Source of the DNA: Spirochaetota bacterium
Lineage (GTDB): Bacteria; Spirochaetota; UBA4802; UBA5550
Length of the DNA: 64,000 nt
Direction: 5' to 3'
Assembly (NCBI GenBank): GCA_003246895.1
Contig: QKCL01000022.1
Span: 38,538 to 102,537 of the forward strand
How positions within the stretch are numbered: the first letter of the stretch is position 1; each line of letters starts with the position of its first letter. This document shows positions 25,256 to 34,946 of the stretch, piece after piece. The position numbers and the translations under genes are program-made. Under the pieces are notes generated by a model. That model was not told the origin of the DNA, did no database searches, and was given only the letters and a program-made list of their open reading frames with translations.

Positions 25256-27154
25256 ATGACTTCAGTTGACAATGAATTCAAAAAGCAGTTTAATTTTTTT
25301 TCAAGGCTAAAGATAAGCTCTAAATTAATAAGCATTATTTCCATAGTTATAGTTTCATCCCTGGCTGTGATGATTGCTCTGGCTACTTTCTTTTTTAAAA
25401 ATGACAATGAAATCAGGGTAAAAGAGAGCAATTTTACCATATCGCAGGTTACAGCATCCAAGGCTGAATCTGATTTCTCCGCACTTGTTGAGAAAATAAA
25501 CCTCATGGGCACAACAATGCTGCAGCAGTTCAGATCCCCGGGGCAGAAAAAACTCTTTACTGACCTTTTCTTTTCAAATGACAGGAATCTTCTTTATGTG
25601 GGAATTGTTTCAAAAAGAGGTGAGAGTCTTGCTGAAAATCAGTCCATTTCGAGCAGATCATTTTTCATTGATAATAAAATCAAACCGGATCTTACTGATG
25701 AACTTCTAAAAATGAAAAAAGAGGAATTTCTGAAATCATTTAACGGAGAAGCCTCGGTAACCAATGTCTCAAGCCGTTTCGGGGTTCCGGTAATATCTGT
25801 TTCTCTGCCCTTTCAGAAGAGTGGTGCAAAGGTAAATACAATCCTTGTTGCTTATGTGCGGCTTAATAAAATCCTTGAGTCATTCAAAAAACGCGGAATT
25901 ACAGATGTTTTCATGGTTGATGGGAATGGAGACCTCATCGGGCACAGTGACAGTAAACTCATATTATCTCATGTCAGCTACAGCAATCTTCCAATTGTCA
26001 AAATGATGAGAACGAGCAAACTCGACAACGGGCAGACAAGATACAAGGATAATAATGGAGTCTACTTCCTTGGTTCCTTTAAGGGAATAGGTTTCAGCGG
26101 TATAGGAATAATCAGCTCTGTAAATGAAAGCCTTGCCATGCAGGAAGTTTACAACATTCAGAGAAGAAATATTTATATTACTGTTATTGTATTGAATATA
26201 GCCATACTAATAATATATTTTTTCAGCAAGTCTCTTTCAAACCCAATTACAAGACTTGTTAAGGCCACTGAGGAGATTGAAAAGGGAAATTTCCATGTTG
26301 ATATAAAACCCGCCACCGGTGATGAGATAGGCCTTCTGACCGAGTCATTTGTCGACATGGGTAAGGGGCTCCTTGAACGTGAGAAAATGAAGGACGCCTT
26401 TGGTAAGTTCGTTAATAAGGAGATTGCCGAACAGGTCCTTCGGGGAGAAATCAAACTCGGCGGAGAACGTAAGACTGCTACTGTTTTCTTCTCAGATATC
26501 AGATCATTTACGGCTATTTCTGAAAAGCTTGAGCCGGAAGAGGTCGTTGAATTTTTAAATGAGTACATGACCAGAATGGTAAACTGTGTAAATGATACCG
26601 GTGGAGTCGTGGACAAGTTCATTGGAGATGCGGTAATGGCTGTCTGGGGTGCTCCTGTATCAAAGGGGAATGATACTGAAAATGCCATAAACGGCGCTCT
26701 CATGATGCGCAGACAGTTGATCGAATTCAACAAGGGGCGCGGGGGAGATAAAAAACCAATCATTAAAATCGGATGCGGTCTAAACACCGGTCCGGTACTG
26801 GCCGGCCAGATCGGATCAGAGGACAAGATGGAGTATACCGTTATCGGAGATACGGTTAACCTGGCCTCAAGGATTGAGTCATTGAACAAGCCCTTTGGAA
26901 CAGATATTCTGATATCATCAGACACCTACCATGAAGTGAGGGAGCTGTATAAAGTTGAACCCATGCAGAAGATAAAGGTCAAGGGCAAGAGCGAGCCCCA
27001 GCAGATATACGCGGTACTTGGAAGAAATGATGATCCTGAATCTCCAAACAGTCTGGAAGAACTGCGTCAACTGGTCGGCATTGAAATGAAAGGAAAACCT
27101 GATGAGAAGGCTGCAGAAGAGGGTGAAGTAAAATATGAAATTATCCAGGAGTGA
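25256..27154 (+). CDS. Membrane adenylate cyclase with large periplasmic sensor (dCache-like)
   Basis: 632 residues. TM1 (about 23-46), a periplasmic domain of about 250 residues with the layout of a dCache sensor (FMVDGNGDLIGHSD is a typical Cache loop), TM2 (about 305-323), HAMP linker (SNPITRLVKATEEIEKGNFH), and a class III cyclase domain from about 400. FFSDIRSF, KFIGDAVMAVWGAP and YTVIGDTVNLASRIE hold both metal Asp residues, the adenine-selecting Lys454 and the catalytic Asn/Arg. It has all residues needed to make cAMP, unlike the first cyclase in the run. It overlaps the next gene by 20 nt. Confidence 0.9.
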   Translation: MTSVDNEFKKQFNFFSRLKISSKLISIISIVIVSSLAVMIALATFFFKNDNEIRVKESNFTISQVTASKAESDFSALVEKINLMGTTMLQQFRSPGQKKLFTDLFFSNDRNLLYVGIVSKRGESLAENQSISSRSFFIDNKIKPDLTDELLKMKKEEFLKSFNGEASVTNVSSRFGVPVISVSLPFQKSGAKVNTILVAYVRLNKILESFKKRGITDVFMVDGNGDLIGHSDSKLILSHVSYSNLPIVKMMRTSKLDNGQTRYKDNNGVYFLGSFKGIGFSGIGIISSVNESLAMQEVYNIQRRNIYITVIVLNIAILIIYFFSKSLSNPITRLVKATEEIEKGNFHVDIKPATGDEIGLLTESFVDMGKGLLEREKMKDAFGKFVNKEIAEQVLRGEIKLGGERKTATVFFSDIRSFTAISEKLEPEEVVEFLNEYMTRMVNCVNDTGGVVDKFIGDAVMAVWGAPVSKGNDTENAINGALMMRRQLIEFNKGRGGDKKPIIKIGCGLNTGPVLAGQIGSEDKMEYTVIGDTVNLASRIESLNKPFGTDILISSDTYHEVRELYKVEPMQKIKVKGKSEPQQIYAVLGRNDDPESPNSLEELRQLVGIEMKGKPDEKAAEEGEVKYEIIQE

Positions 27155-30137
27155 TCTTATTGCACTTGGTACAAGTGCTGCTGTAATAACCCTTTCTTCC
27201 GTGCTGCTCTATCTTGATTTTACAAGGAAGATAGAGGTGAAAAATGTCAGGAAGATAGGTACAATATCATTTAAACGCGAGGTTGCGCAGCGAAGATATC
27301 TTTCTCAGGTTGTTTGGGAGGATGTGGAACAGAATATTCCTGTGTATAATAACGATTCTGTCCGTACATCGGATAATTCCGAGGCGGTTATTCATCTAAA
27401 TGATGGAACAGATATCAGTATTGATGAAAACAGTATGATTCAGCTCTCCAGCCTTGAAAGCGGCATCAACATCAATTTTAATCACGGATCGATGTCTGCA
27501 AACCGGCAGGGAGTTGCCGGCGGCAAGGAGCTGTCTTCAATTAATATTATTTCAAATGATTCAACTGTATCAATAAACAGAAGTAACATCCAGCTTACAC
27601 AGCTTGCCAACCAGGAACTTGATCTTACCGTTTCTGACGGAGCGGCGAAGATCAAGGCCGGGAATAAAGAAACCATTGTTAAGCAAAATGAAAAGGCCAT
27701 CATTTCATCAGACAGAAAGAAGGCGGAAATTGTTAAACTTCATTTTGATCTTGTGAGCCCGGAAATTAATAAACACTTTCTTACTTCAGACAGGAAGAGT
27801 CCGGTTAATTTTAGTTGGAAGGTTGACGGAAGTTACGCCAATTTCAGGATTGATGTAAGTACAGACAGGGGATTTAAGAGATCAGTCTATTCATCCGGCA
27901 CAGGTAGCAGTAACTCCCTGAATGTTAAACTCGGGGAAGGTGCCTATTACTGGAGAGTCAGTGCAAATAATAAACAGTCCGGGGCCAAAGAGTTCAGCCC
28001 CATTGGCAGATTTAATATAATTTATCATGAAGCATCAAGGCTTATTTCTCCTGAAGACAGACAGGCTTTTAAGAGTATATCAGGTACGAGTGATATTGAT
28101 TTTAAGTGGAGCAGAGATACCATGGCGGAAGGGTACACTCTTGAGTTGTCAAGAGATTCCGCATTTTCAAAAATAGAGAAGTCCGTCTCCACAACAATGC
28201 AGAATATTTCAATTGCATCTCTATCTCTGGGAGATTATTATTGGAGAGTGAAAAGTGATTCCAGAACTTTATCAGGCAATGCATCAGCATATTCAAATAC
28301 AGGCAGGTTTTCGGTTTCACAAATCAGGGAACTTCCTGCTCCTGGATTGATCAAACCGTCAAAGAACAGCAAAATCGACATTCTCGAATCCATATCCGGC
28401 GGAATAATATTCAGCTGGAATGCAGGACAGGAAAAAAGAAATTTTGACGTTATTATTTCCCATGACCCGGAGTTTAAAAAAATTGCAGGAACATACAGAG
28501 TAAACACAAATTATAAGCTCCTTGGTGAGAGGCTGAACATCGGCAGGTATTACTGGAAGGTTAAAACAATTACTGAAACCGGCAATATTCCTGATTCTGA
28601 AATCTTTGTCTTTGACATGGTTTCAAATGCTGGTATTGAACTGTTTAATCCCAAAACTGAAAATTTCTTAATTGAAACCGGCAAGTCTGTTGATGTTACC
28701 TTTCAATGGAAGTCCACTGTCAAAAATCTGAAGTCAAGGATTGATATATCAAGAGATCCTAAATTCAAGTCCTTTGACAGTCACGTTCATAATGCTTCTG
28801 ACAGCAGAAAAATCAGCTTTTCAGAAAAGGGCGATTACTACTGGAGAGTTTCACTGCTCGATAAGGACGGCGCTGCCATTATCTCAAGCAAAATCAGCCA
28901 GTTCAATCTTTCTGAAAAAATCTCTGTTGCATCAGCAAAAAAATCTGTTATTGAAATTTCATCTCCCGTCAGGGGAAGCAGAATATATATAGATGAAAAA
29001 TTTTCAGGAACCGACTCCGTAAGAAAAACCTTTGAGCCGGGCAGGGAACTGAAAATATCTGTGCGCGCCCCGGAATTCAGAAATTATGAAACCACATTGA
29101 CTCTGAAGGATGGCCAGAATTATACCATTCGCGCCGTAATGATAAAGAAGAAACTTTTGGGCAGGGTTAAGTGGGCCAGTCCTCTGTTATCGCCTGCTGC
29201 CGCAACTCCGGTTGTTCACAAAAACAGGATTGTGGTCGTAACAGAGAGCGGCGAGCTGAAGATCTTAACAACAGATGGTGCTTTGCTTATCAGCAAAAAA
29301 CTTTCAGAGAAATTTGAATCTGAACCTGCTGTTTCTGGCAATACAATATATGCCGTTGACATTAATGGAACACTATATTCTGTCAGTCTTTCCAGCGGTG
29401 CCGTTAACTGGAAGGTCAGGACCGGTGCTCCGCTTATTTTTGGATCAAAACCGGTTCTGGATAAGGGACTTATATATCTGGCATCGGGATACGGAATCGT
29501 GCAGTGCTATAATCTTAAGGGTAAACAGGTGTGGAAGGTTGAACTGGATGAGGGAATATACAGTACAGCCAGAATTTACAAGGACAAACTCATTGTAATT
29601 ACCGATGCCGAAAAGATCTATGCTCTTTCCACTAAAGATGGAGATGAAGACTGGAGCGAGAAAATCGATGGACGTGTTGCCAGGGTGACTCCTGAAATTT
29701 ACGGCGGACTCCTCTATTTTGGAACCGATTCAGGACAATTCTACGCAATGAACCCTAAAAACGGGGATCTGGTTTGGAGTTTTAAGGCCCAGGGTTCTGT
29801 TTATTCAACACCTCTGATTATTGACGGAAGAATCTATTTCGGCACTACATCAGGTCATGTTTATGCGCTGGATTCGAAAAGCGGATCAAAAATCTGGCAG
29901 AAGACATTAAATAAGCCGGTTAAAAGCAGTGTCATATCCGCTTTCGGGCTTCTCATCGTAAATGATGCAAATACAGTTTATGCGCTGAATACCGCTGGTG
30001 GTAAACTCCAGTGGCAGCAGAGTTTTGAGTCATCCATTGCGACTTCTCCAGTATATGTCAGTGATACTGTTGTAATGGGGCTTGCAAACGGAGAGGTCGT
30101 TTCTGTGCGAAATAATCTCCTGCAGACAATAAAATAG
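27135..30137 (+). CDS. FecR / fibronectin-like / PEGA / beta-propeller membrane protein
   Basis: 1000 residues, a modular envelope protein. Signal anchor helix (about 8-28), FecR-type domain (60-200, e.g. DSVRTSDNSEAVIHLNDGT), then four Ig/FN3-like repeats, each ending in a Tyr-Tyr-Trp strand (AYYWRV, DYYWRV, RYYWKV, DYYWRV at about residues 270, 367, 472, 569). A PEGA-like domain at about 600-680 (SPVRGSRIYIDEKFSG) follows, and a PQQ/quinoprotein-like beta-propeller at about 690-1000 with repeated YALSTKDGDEDW, YAMNPKNGDLVW, YALDSKSGSKIW, YALNTAGGKLQW units. The overlap with the cyclase links it to that sensor. Ligand unknown. Confidence 0.85.
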   Translation: MKLSRSDLIALGTSAAVITLSSVLLYLDFTRKIEVKNVRKIGTISFKREVAQRRYLSQVVWEDVEQNIPVYNNDSVRTSDNSEAVIHLNDGTDISIDENSMIQLSSLESGININFNHGSMSANRQGVAGGKELSSINIISNDSTVSINRSNIQLTQLANQELDLTVSDGAAKIKAGNKETIVKQNEKAIISSDRKKAEIVKLHFDLVSPEINKHFLTSDRKSPVNFSWKVDGSYANFRIDVSTDRGFKRSVYSSGTGSSNSLNVKLGEGAYYWRVSANNKQSGAKEFSPIGRFNIIYHEASRLISPEDRQAFKSISGTSDIDFKWSRDTMAEGYTLELSRDSAFSKIEKSVSTTMQNISIASLSLGDYYWRVKSDSRTLSGNASAYSNTGRFSVSQIRELPAPGLIKPSKNSKIDILESISGGIIFSWNAGQEKRNFDVIISHDPEFKKIAGTYRVNTNYKLLGERLNIGRYYWKVKTITETGNIPDSEIFVFDMVSNAGIELFNPKTENFLIETGKSVDVTFQWKSTVKNLKSRIDISRDPKFKSFDSHVHNASDSRKISFSEKGDYYWRVSLLDKDGAAIISSKISQFNLSEKISVASAKKSVIEISSPVRGSRIYIDEKFSGTDSVRKTFEPGRELKISVRAPEFRNYETTLTLKDGQNYTIRAVMIKKKLLGRVKWASPLLSPAAATPVVHKNRIVVVTESGELKILTTDGALLISKKLSEKFESEPAVSGNTIYAVDINGTLYSVSLSSGAVNWKVRTGAPLIFGSKPVLDKGLIYLASGYGIVQCYNLKGKQVWKVELDEGIYSTARIYKDKLIVITDAEKIYALSTKDGDEDWSEKIDGRVARVTPEIYGGLLYFGTDSGQFYAMNPKNGDLVWSFKAQGSVYSTPLIIDGRIYFGTTSGHVYALDSKSGSKIWQKTLNKPVKSSVISAFGLLIVNDANTVYALNTAGGKLQWQQSFESSIATSPVYVSDTVVMGLANGEVVSVRNNLLQTIK

Positions 30138-30178
30138 CAAAATTTTTTAGTAAATAAAGCTTGAAATTAGCGATTCTG

Positions 30179-30220
30179 CCCGGTTATGGTAATAGAACCA
30201 GACCGGGAGTTCCTTTTTTT
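30179..30220 (+). terminator. Terminator after the cyclase-FecR run
   Basis: Stem CCCGGT (30179-30184) / ACCGGG (30202-30207) around a loop that itself can pair (GGT/ACC), followed by AGTTCC and T7. It lies before dnaE. Confidence 0.6.
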
Positions 30221-30277
30221 AGACATTTATTAAAATGTGACGGAATTTCCTTTTAACTTCACAAACGGGAATATTTC

Positions 30278-33200
30278 ATGGATTTTGTTCATTTACATAC
30301 ACACACTGATTATTCAATGCTCGACGGAGCCATAACTGTAGACAGGCTTATCAAAAAAGTGTCCGAGTTCGGCATGCCTGCCATTGCAGTGACAGATCAT
30401 GGAAACATGTTCTGCGCCATTGAATTCTATAAAAAAGCCAACAGCGCGGGTGTAAAACCGATTATTGGTGAGGAGTTTTACGTAGCTCCCGATTCCCGCC
30501 ATTCCCGTGAAGGGGGCAAAGGCAGGGGCGGGAACACTGCCTATCACCTGGTTGTTCTTGCCCAGAACAATACCGGTTACCAGAATCTTATGAAACTGTC
30601 CTCTATTGCATATACAGAGGGTTTCTATTACAAGCCGCGTATAGATTTTGAAATTCTTAAAGAATATTCCGAAGGGCTCATTGTGTCTTCTGCATGTATA
30701 GCAGGGCAGATTCCTTCTCTTGTAATAGGCGGAAGGTACGAAGAGGCAAGGGAACTGGCCGGGCGCTACAAGGAGCTTTTCGGCAGGGACCGGTTCTATC
30801 TCGAACTTCAGTACCATGGACTGAAGGAGCAGAAAACTGCAAACGAGGGGCTCATCAAAATCGCCTCTGAACTTGATATACCTCTAATCGCAACAAATGA
30901 TGCCCATTACCTGAACAGGGAGGATGCATACTCACATGAGGTTCTGCTCTGCGCCCAGACCGGAAAGACCATGTCTGATGAAAACAGAATGAGATTCTCA
31001 ACTGAGGAGTTCTACCTCAAGAGTCTTGATGAGATGAGGGTCCTGTTTTCAGAGTATCCCGATGCACTTTTCAATACATGTAAAATAGCGGACATGGTAG
31101 ATGTGAAGCTGAATCTCGGCAACCCTGTTCTTCCAAATTTTGAAGTTCCCGAAGGCTTTGACCTTAATTCCTATCTGAGACATCTTGTTGAAGAGGGAGC
31201 CAGGAAATACTATGGAGATGTACTTTCAGACGAAGTGAGAAAGCGTATTGATTATGAACTATCTGTCATTGCCAACATGGACTTTCCCGGTTATTTTCTA
31301 ATTGTCTGGGACTTCATCAATTATGCAAGGAGTCAGGGAATTCCTGTCGGTCCGGGTCGTGGTTCTGCGGCAGGATCAATTGTTTCATACTGTCTTGGAA
31401 TAACATCTCTGGACCCGTTGAAGTACAATCTTCTTTTTGAACGTTTCCTTAACCCTGACCGTATAGAGATGCCTGATATGGATCTGGACTTCTGTGCCGA
31501 CAGAAGGGAGGAGGTCATAGACTATGTTAAGGAAAAATACGGCTATGACCATGTGAGTCAGATCATTACATTCAATAAAATGAAGGCCAAGGCTGTTGTG
31601 AAGGATGTGGCTCGTGCCCTTGACATTCCCTTTTCGGAAGCCAATGAAATAAGCAAGTTCATTGAAGAGGATACACTTGGCAAATCACTGGAAAAATCTC
31701 CTGAACTGAAAAAGATGGCTTCAAGTCAGGAGGGCAGGGAACTTCTGGATATATCCCTGAAGCTTGAGGGGCTTTCCCGTTCCGCAGGTAAGCATGCAGC
31801 CGGCGTGGTAATATCAAAAGGACCGCTGACAGATTATGTACCGCTCTACCGTGATAAGGACGGCAGTATATCATCCCAGTATGAAAAAACAACTCTTGAG
31901 GAAGCTGGTCTTGTCAAGATGGACTTCCTTGGACTTAAAAACCTGACGATCATAGACAGCTGTCTGAAGCTCATTGAGAAGCATGAGGGGGTAAAGGTTG
32001 ATATTTCAAATATTCCCCTTGATGACCAAAAGACATATGCTCTCCTGCAAAGGGCTGATACAAAAGGTGTTTTCCAGCTTGAAAGTACTGGAATGCAGAA
32101 TATAATCAGAAGACTTGGACCGACTGAGTTTGAGGACATTATTGCTATTGTTGCCCTGTACAGGCCGGGACCTCTCGGGTCGGGTATGACTGATGACTTT
32201 ATTGAGCGCAAGAAAAACTCCTCACTAGTAAAATATCCCCATGACTGCCTTGAGCCTGTTCTGAAAGATACACTTGGAGTTATTGTTTACCAGGAACAGG
32301 TAATGCTTATTTCCCAGCTATTTGCAGGGTTTACGCTTCCTGAGGCAGACAAGCTTCGTAAGGCGATGGGAAAGAAAAAAATGGACATAATAAATGCACT
32401 GGAGGAGAAGTTTCTGGCTGGTGCAAAGAAAAACGATATGGATGTTAACCTTGCTCAGGATCTTTACGACTCCATCAAAAAATTCGGTGAGTATGGATTT
32501 AACAAATCGCACTCGGCCGCATATGCCCTGGTAACATACCAGACCGCTTATCTGAAGGCCCATTTCAGAACGGAGTACATGACTGCTCTCATGTCCGCTC
32601 AGCCCGATAAACAGGATGATGTAATTCAGTATATAAATGACTGCAAGGATTATGGAATCAAAGTGCTTCCTCCATCCGTTAACAGCAGTGAGTTTGATTT
32701 CACAATTGAAGACGGGGCTATCAGGTTCGGATTTGGTGCAATAAAGGGGCTTGGAGAAAAGGCGATAGAAAATATCGTTGCCGTAAGGGAAAAAATAGGT
32801 GAATTTTCAACGTTACGTGAATTTCTGGAGAAGATAGATCTCTCTGTTGTCAATAAGGGTGTAATGGAGTCCCTGATCAAGTCAGGATCATTTGATGAAC
32901 TCTTTGAGAACAGGGCCCGTCTGCTTGATTCAATAGATCTTATTATTGAGCTTGCAAGAAAATACCAGAAAGATATTGAAACAGGCCAGGGTGACCTTTT
33001 TTCAATGGGCATGGAAGGAGAAAAGAGCGACATTGAAAGCGATTTACCTTCAGCAGAGGAATGGAAGGACAGTATAAGGTTCGGCTATGAGAAAGACGTT
33101 CTGGGGCTTTACCTTTCAGGTCATCCTCTGGCAAAATATGAAAAGGAGATAGCCGCATTCCCTTCCTATACAATCGGGGAACTGACGGAGTCTCTCAGCG

Positions 33201-33712
33201 GAAAGGATGTTACAATTGTAGGTGTAATCGGTGACATGAGTATCAGAAGAGCTAAAAGCGGGAAGATGTACGGCCTTGGCAAGTTTGAAGACCTCGCCGG
33301 ATCAATAGAGATTCTTGTTTTCTCCAGGACAATTGACAAGTACAGAGAAATTCTTGAATCCAGTGAGCCCGTTGTTATCTCCGGAAAGGTGGAATATGAA
33401 GGAGACAGGGCCCAGAAGCTGATTGTCAGCAATGTGCGTCTTCTCCGGGATGTGAGGCGTGAAGCTGTTTCTGGCGTGCATATACGCTTTGACAGCATTG
33501 GCATTGATGATACTATTATAAATTCGCTTAAGTCAATTGTAGAGAATCATAAAGGTGAGTGTCCGCTTTTTTTCCATGTCAGGGGGCAGGATGAATCAAA
33601 AGTAATAAAGGCTCACTCCACTTTTAATATAAATCCTTCAGAGGGTTTTGTTCAGGATGTATCCTTTGTGCTTGGACATGATTCGATAAGGTATTCATTT
33701 AATATTCGTTAA
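30278..33712 (+). CDS. dnaE: DNA polymerase III alpha subunit
   Basis: 1144 residues, replicative polymerase catalytic subunit. PHP domain (HLHTHTDYSMLDGA at the start, residues 5-18), palm with PDMDLDFCADRREE (catalytic Asp pair), VGPGRGSAAGSIVSYCLGI, fingers and helix-hairpin-helix region, and the C-terminal OB fold (KDVTIVGVIGDMSIRRAKSG). ATG at 30278 follows a GGGA. It stops 6 nt from a convergent gene. Confidence 0.98.
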   Translation: MDFVHLHTHTDYSMLDGAITVDRLIKKVSEFGMPAIAVTDHGNMFCAIEFYKKANSAGVKPIIGEEFYVAPDSRHSREGGKGRGGNTAYHLVVLAQNNTGYQNLMKLSSIAYTEGFYYKPRIDFEILKEYSEGLIVSSACIAGQIPSLVIGGRYEEARELAGRYKELFGRDRFYLELQYHGLKEQKTANEGLIKIASELDIPLIATNDAHYLNREDAYSHEVLLCAQTGKTMSDENRMRFSTEEFYLKSLDEMRVLFSEYPDALFNTCKIADMVDVKLNLGNPVLPNFEVPEGFDLNSYLRHLVEEGARKYYGDVLSDEVRKRIDYELSVIANMDFPGYFLIVWDFINYARSQGIPVGPGRGSAAGSIVSYCLGITSLDPLKYNLLFERFLNPDRIEMPDMDLDFCADRREEVIDYVKEKYGYDHVSQIITFNKMKAKAVVKDVARALDIPFSEANEISKFIEEDTLGKSLEKSPELKKMASSQEGRELLDISLKLEGLSRSAGKHAAGVVISKGPLTDYVPLYRDKDGSISSQYEKTTLEEAGLVKMDFLGLKNLTIIDSCLKLIEKHEGVKVDISNIPLDDQKTYALLQRADTKGVFQLESTGMQNIIRRLGPTEFEDIIAIVALYRPGPLGSGMTDDFIERKKNSSLVKYPHDCLEPVLKDTLGVIVYQEQVMLISQLFAGFTLPEADKLRKAMGKKKMDIINALEEKFLAGAKKNDMDVNLAQDLYDSIKKFGEYGFNKSHSAAYALVTYQTAYLKAHFRTEYMTALMSAQPDKQDDVIQYINDCKDYGIKVLPPSVNSSEFDFTIEDGAIRFGFGAIKGLGEKAIENIVAVREKIGEFSTLREFLEKIDLSVVNKGVMESLIKSGSFDELFENRARLLDSIDLIIELARKYQKDIETGQGDLFSMGMEGEKSDIESDLPSAEEWKDSIRFGYEKDVLGLYLSGHPLAKYEKEIAAFPSYTIGELTESLSGKDVTIVGVIGDMSIRRAKSGKMYGLGKFEDLAGSIEILVFSRTIDKYREILESSEPVVISGKVEYEGDRAQKLIVSNVRLLRDVRREAVSGVHIRFDSIGIDDTIINSLKSIVENHKGECPLFFHVRGQDESKVIKAHSTFNINPSEGFVQDVSFVLGHDSIRYSFNIR

Positions 33713-33718
33713 TTCAGA

Positions 33719-34777
33719 TTATTCGGAGATTACAATATACTTGGAAAGCAGACTGTATCCCTGTGATTTTTTCAGTATATTATTGTTCTGAAGTGTTGTC
33801 CTGATTTTTGTCTTTTTGAATGCCGAGAGGTCTTTTATGAGCATCTGTGCAAGGGTTACCGTCGCTGCTGCATCGGGTATGCACCTCTGTTTTAGATTTA
33901 TGACCAGCGGATTTTCCGGTTTAAAACTGTGTATATCCTTAATGCCGTGCCTTATGAAGTTTTCCAGCTTTTCCAGAACTTCAAGGCGTGTGTAGCTTGT
34001 AAAGTGACCGACTATGTATATTTCTCCTTCCGCAACATCATCCATTATTTCGTCTGTCTCTGTACCGTTCCTGAAAAGTGCTCCATTTTTTTTAAAGAAC
34101 AGATCAGCTGAAACTGCCTTCTCCTTCGTGAATCCCGTATCGGCAGCGGTGATGTCGGTCTGTACCCTGCCTTTAAGTCTCTCCTTAATTTTGATCATGC
34201 TCATAAATGTATTCAGTTCGGATTCAATGTGCAGGGGGGTGGCATCATAATTTGAGATGAAGAGGTTAAAGAAATTATTAAATCTTTTCTTGTCGTTCTG
34301 AAAACCAGTTATTATGGCATTTATTTTATCATTTTTTGTCTTAACGATATCCAGTATTTTCTCCGGCTGATCCATTATGGGTTTTAATTTGGTGTACTCA
34401 TTTTCTCTTGAAAGTATAAACAGATTGCAGGACATATTGCTGTTTACCTTTGCTTCTATTATCAGCATGTAGGAGAGCAGCATAGTTTTTAAAATTTTTA
34501 GCCTGTCCCTGTCATTATCGAGTCCGGTTTCGTTTCTGAGGTTCATTATGATAACAAAGGGAGAGCCTGTTTTTTTTATTATATCCAGAAGGTCTGATTT
34601 TATGAAATTCAGGTTACTGTTGTTTTGAACAGACTTTATGAGATCATTGTAGGTTGAGAGACTTCGTTTTTCTGAATGGTGAGTCAGGCCGTTTTTTGTC
34701 AGAAGCGAGACAATATTTGGCATCAGGTTCTCCTTGTCTGTCAGTAAAAGAACCTCCCTTGAAAAAATGATACTCAT
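33719..34777 (-). CDS. Unknown cytoplasmic protein (352 aa)
   Basis: No family recognised. No signal peptide or membrane span. Alpha/beta composition, with SPFVIIMNLRNETGLDNDRD in the first third, which is reminiscent of receiver or Rossmann-like folds, and a C-terminal part (FSREVLLLTDKENL at the start, GEIYIVGHFTSYTRLEVLEK later). A good minus-strand promoter lies at 34825-34853. Like the gene at 37587 it is large, lacks export signals and lies convergent to a housekeeping gene, but I see no relationship between the two. Confidence 0.6.
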   Translation of the reverse strand: MSIIFSREVLLLTDKENLMPNIVSLLTKNGLTHHSEKRSLSTYNDLIKSVQNNSNLNFIKSDLLDIIKKTGSPFVIIMNLRNETGLDNDRDRLKILKTMLLSYMLIIEAKVNSNMSCNLFILSRENEYTKLKPIMDQPEKILDIVKTKNDKINAIITGFQNDKKRFNNFFNLFISNYDATPLHIESELNTFMSMIKIKERLKGRVQTDITAADTGFTKEKAVSADLFFKKNGALFRNGTETDEIMDDVAEGEIYIVGHFTSYTRLEVLEKLENFIRHGIKDIHSFKPENPLVINLKQRCIPDAAATVTLAQMLIKDLSAFKKTKIRTTLQNNNILKKSQGYSLLSKYIVISE

Positions 34778-34824
34778 CCCTGTGTCCTTATTCTTAATCT
34801 GAGGTACAATAATAATCTCCTATA

Positions 34825-34853
34825 AATATAAAAATTTCAATCATTTTGTTCAA
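34825..34853 (-). promoter_or_regulatory. Sigma-70-type promoter for the 352-aa gene
   Basis: Minus strand TTGAAC (34848-34853), 17-nt spacer, TATATT (34825-34830); predicted leader about 41 nt. Confidence 0.45.
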
Positions 34854-34946
34854 TTTAATTTTTAATAAAGACCAAAAATCATAAAAAAATATTGTACAAT
34901 TCATATCCAATGAAAAATATGTTATGAAATCAAACCGGAGTGTATT

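Noticed and set aside
26173..26925. 250-residue minus-strand ORF opposite the second cyclase
   Set aside because: Antisense shadow of a strongly coding gene, no ribosome binding site and no domain.
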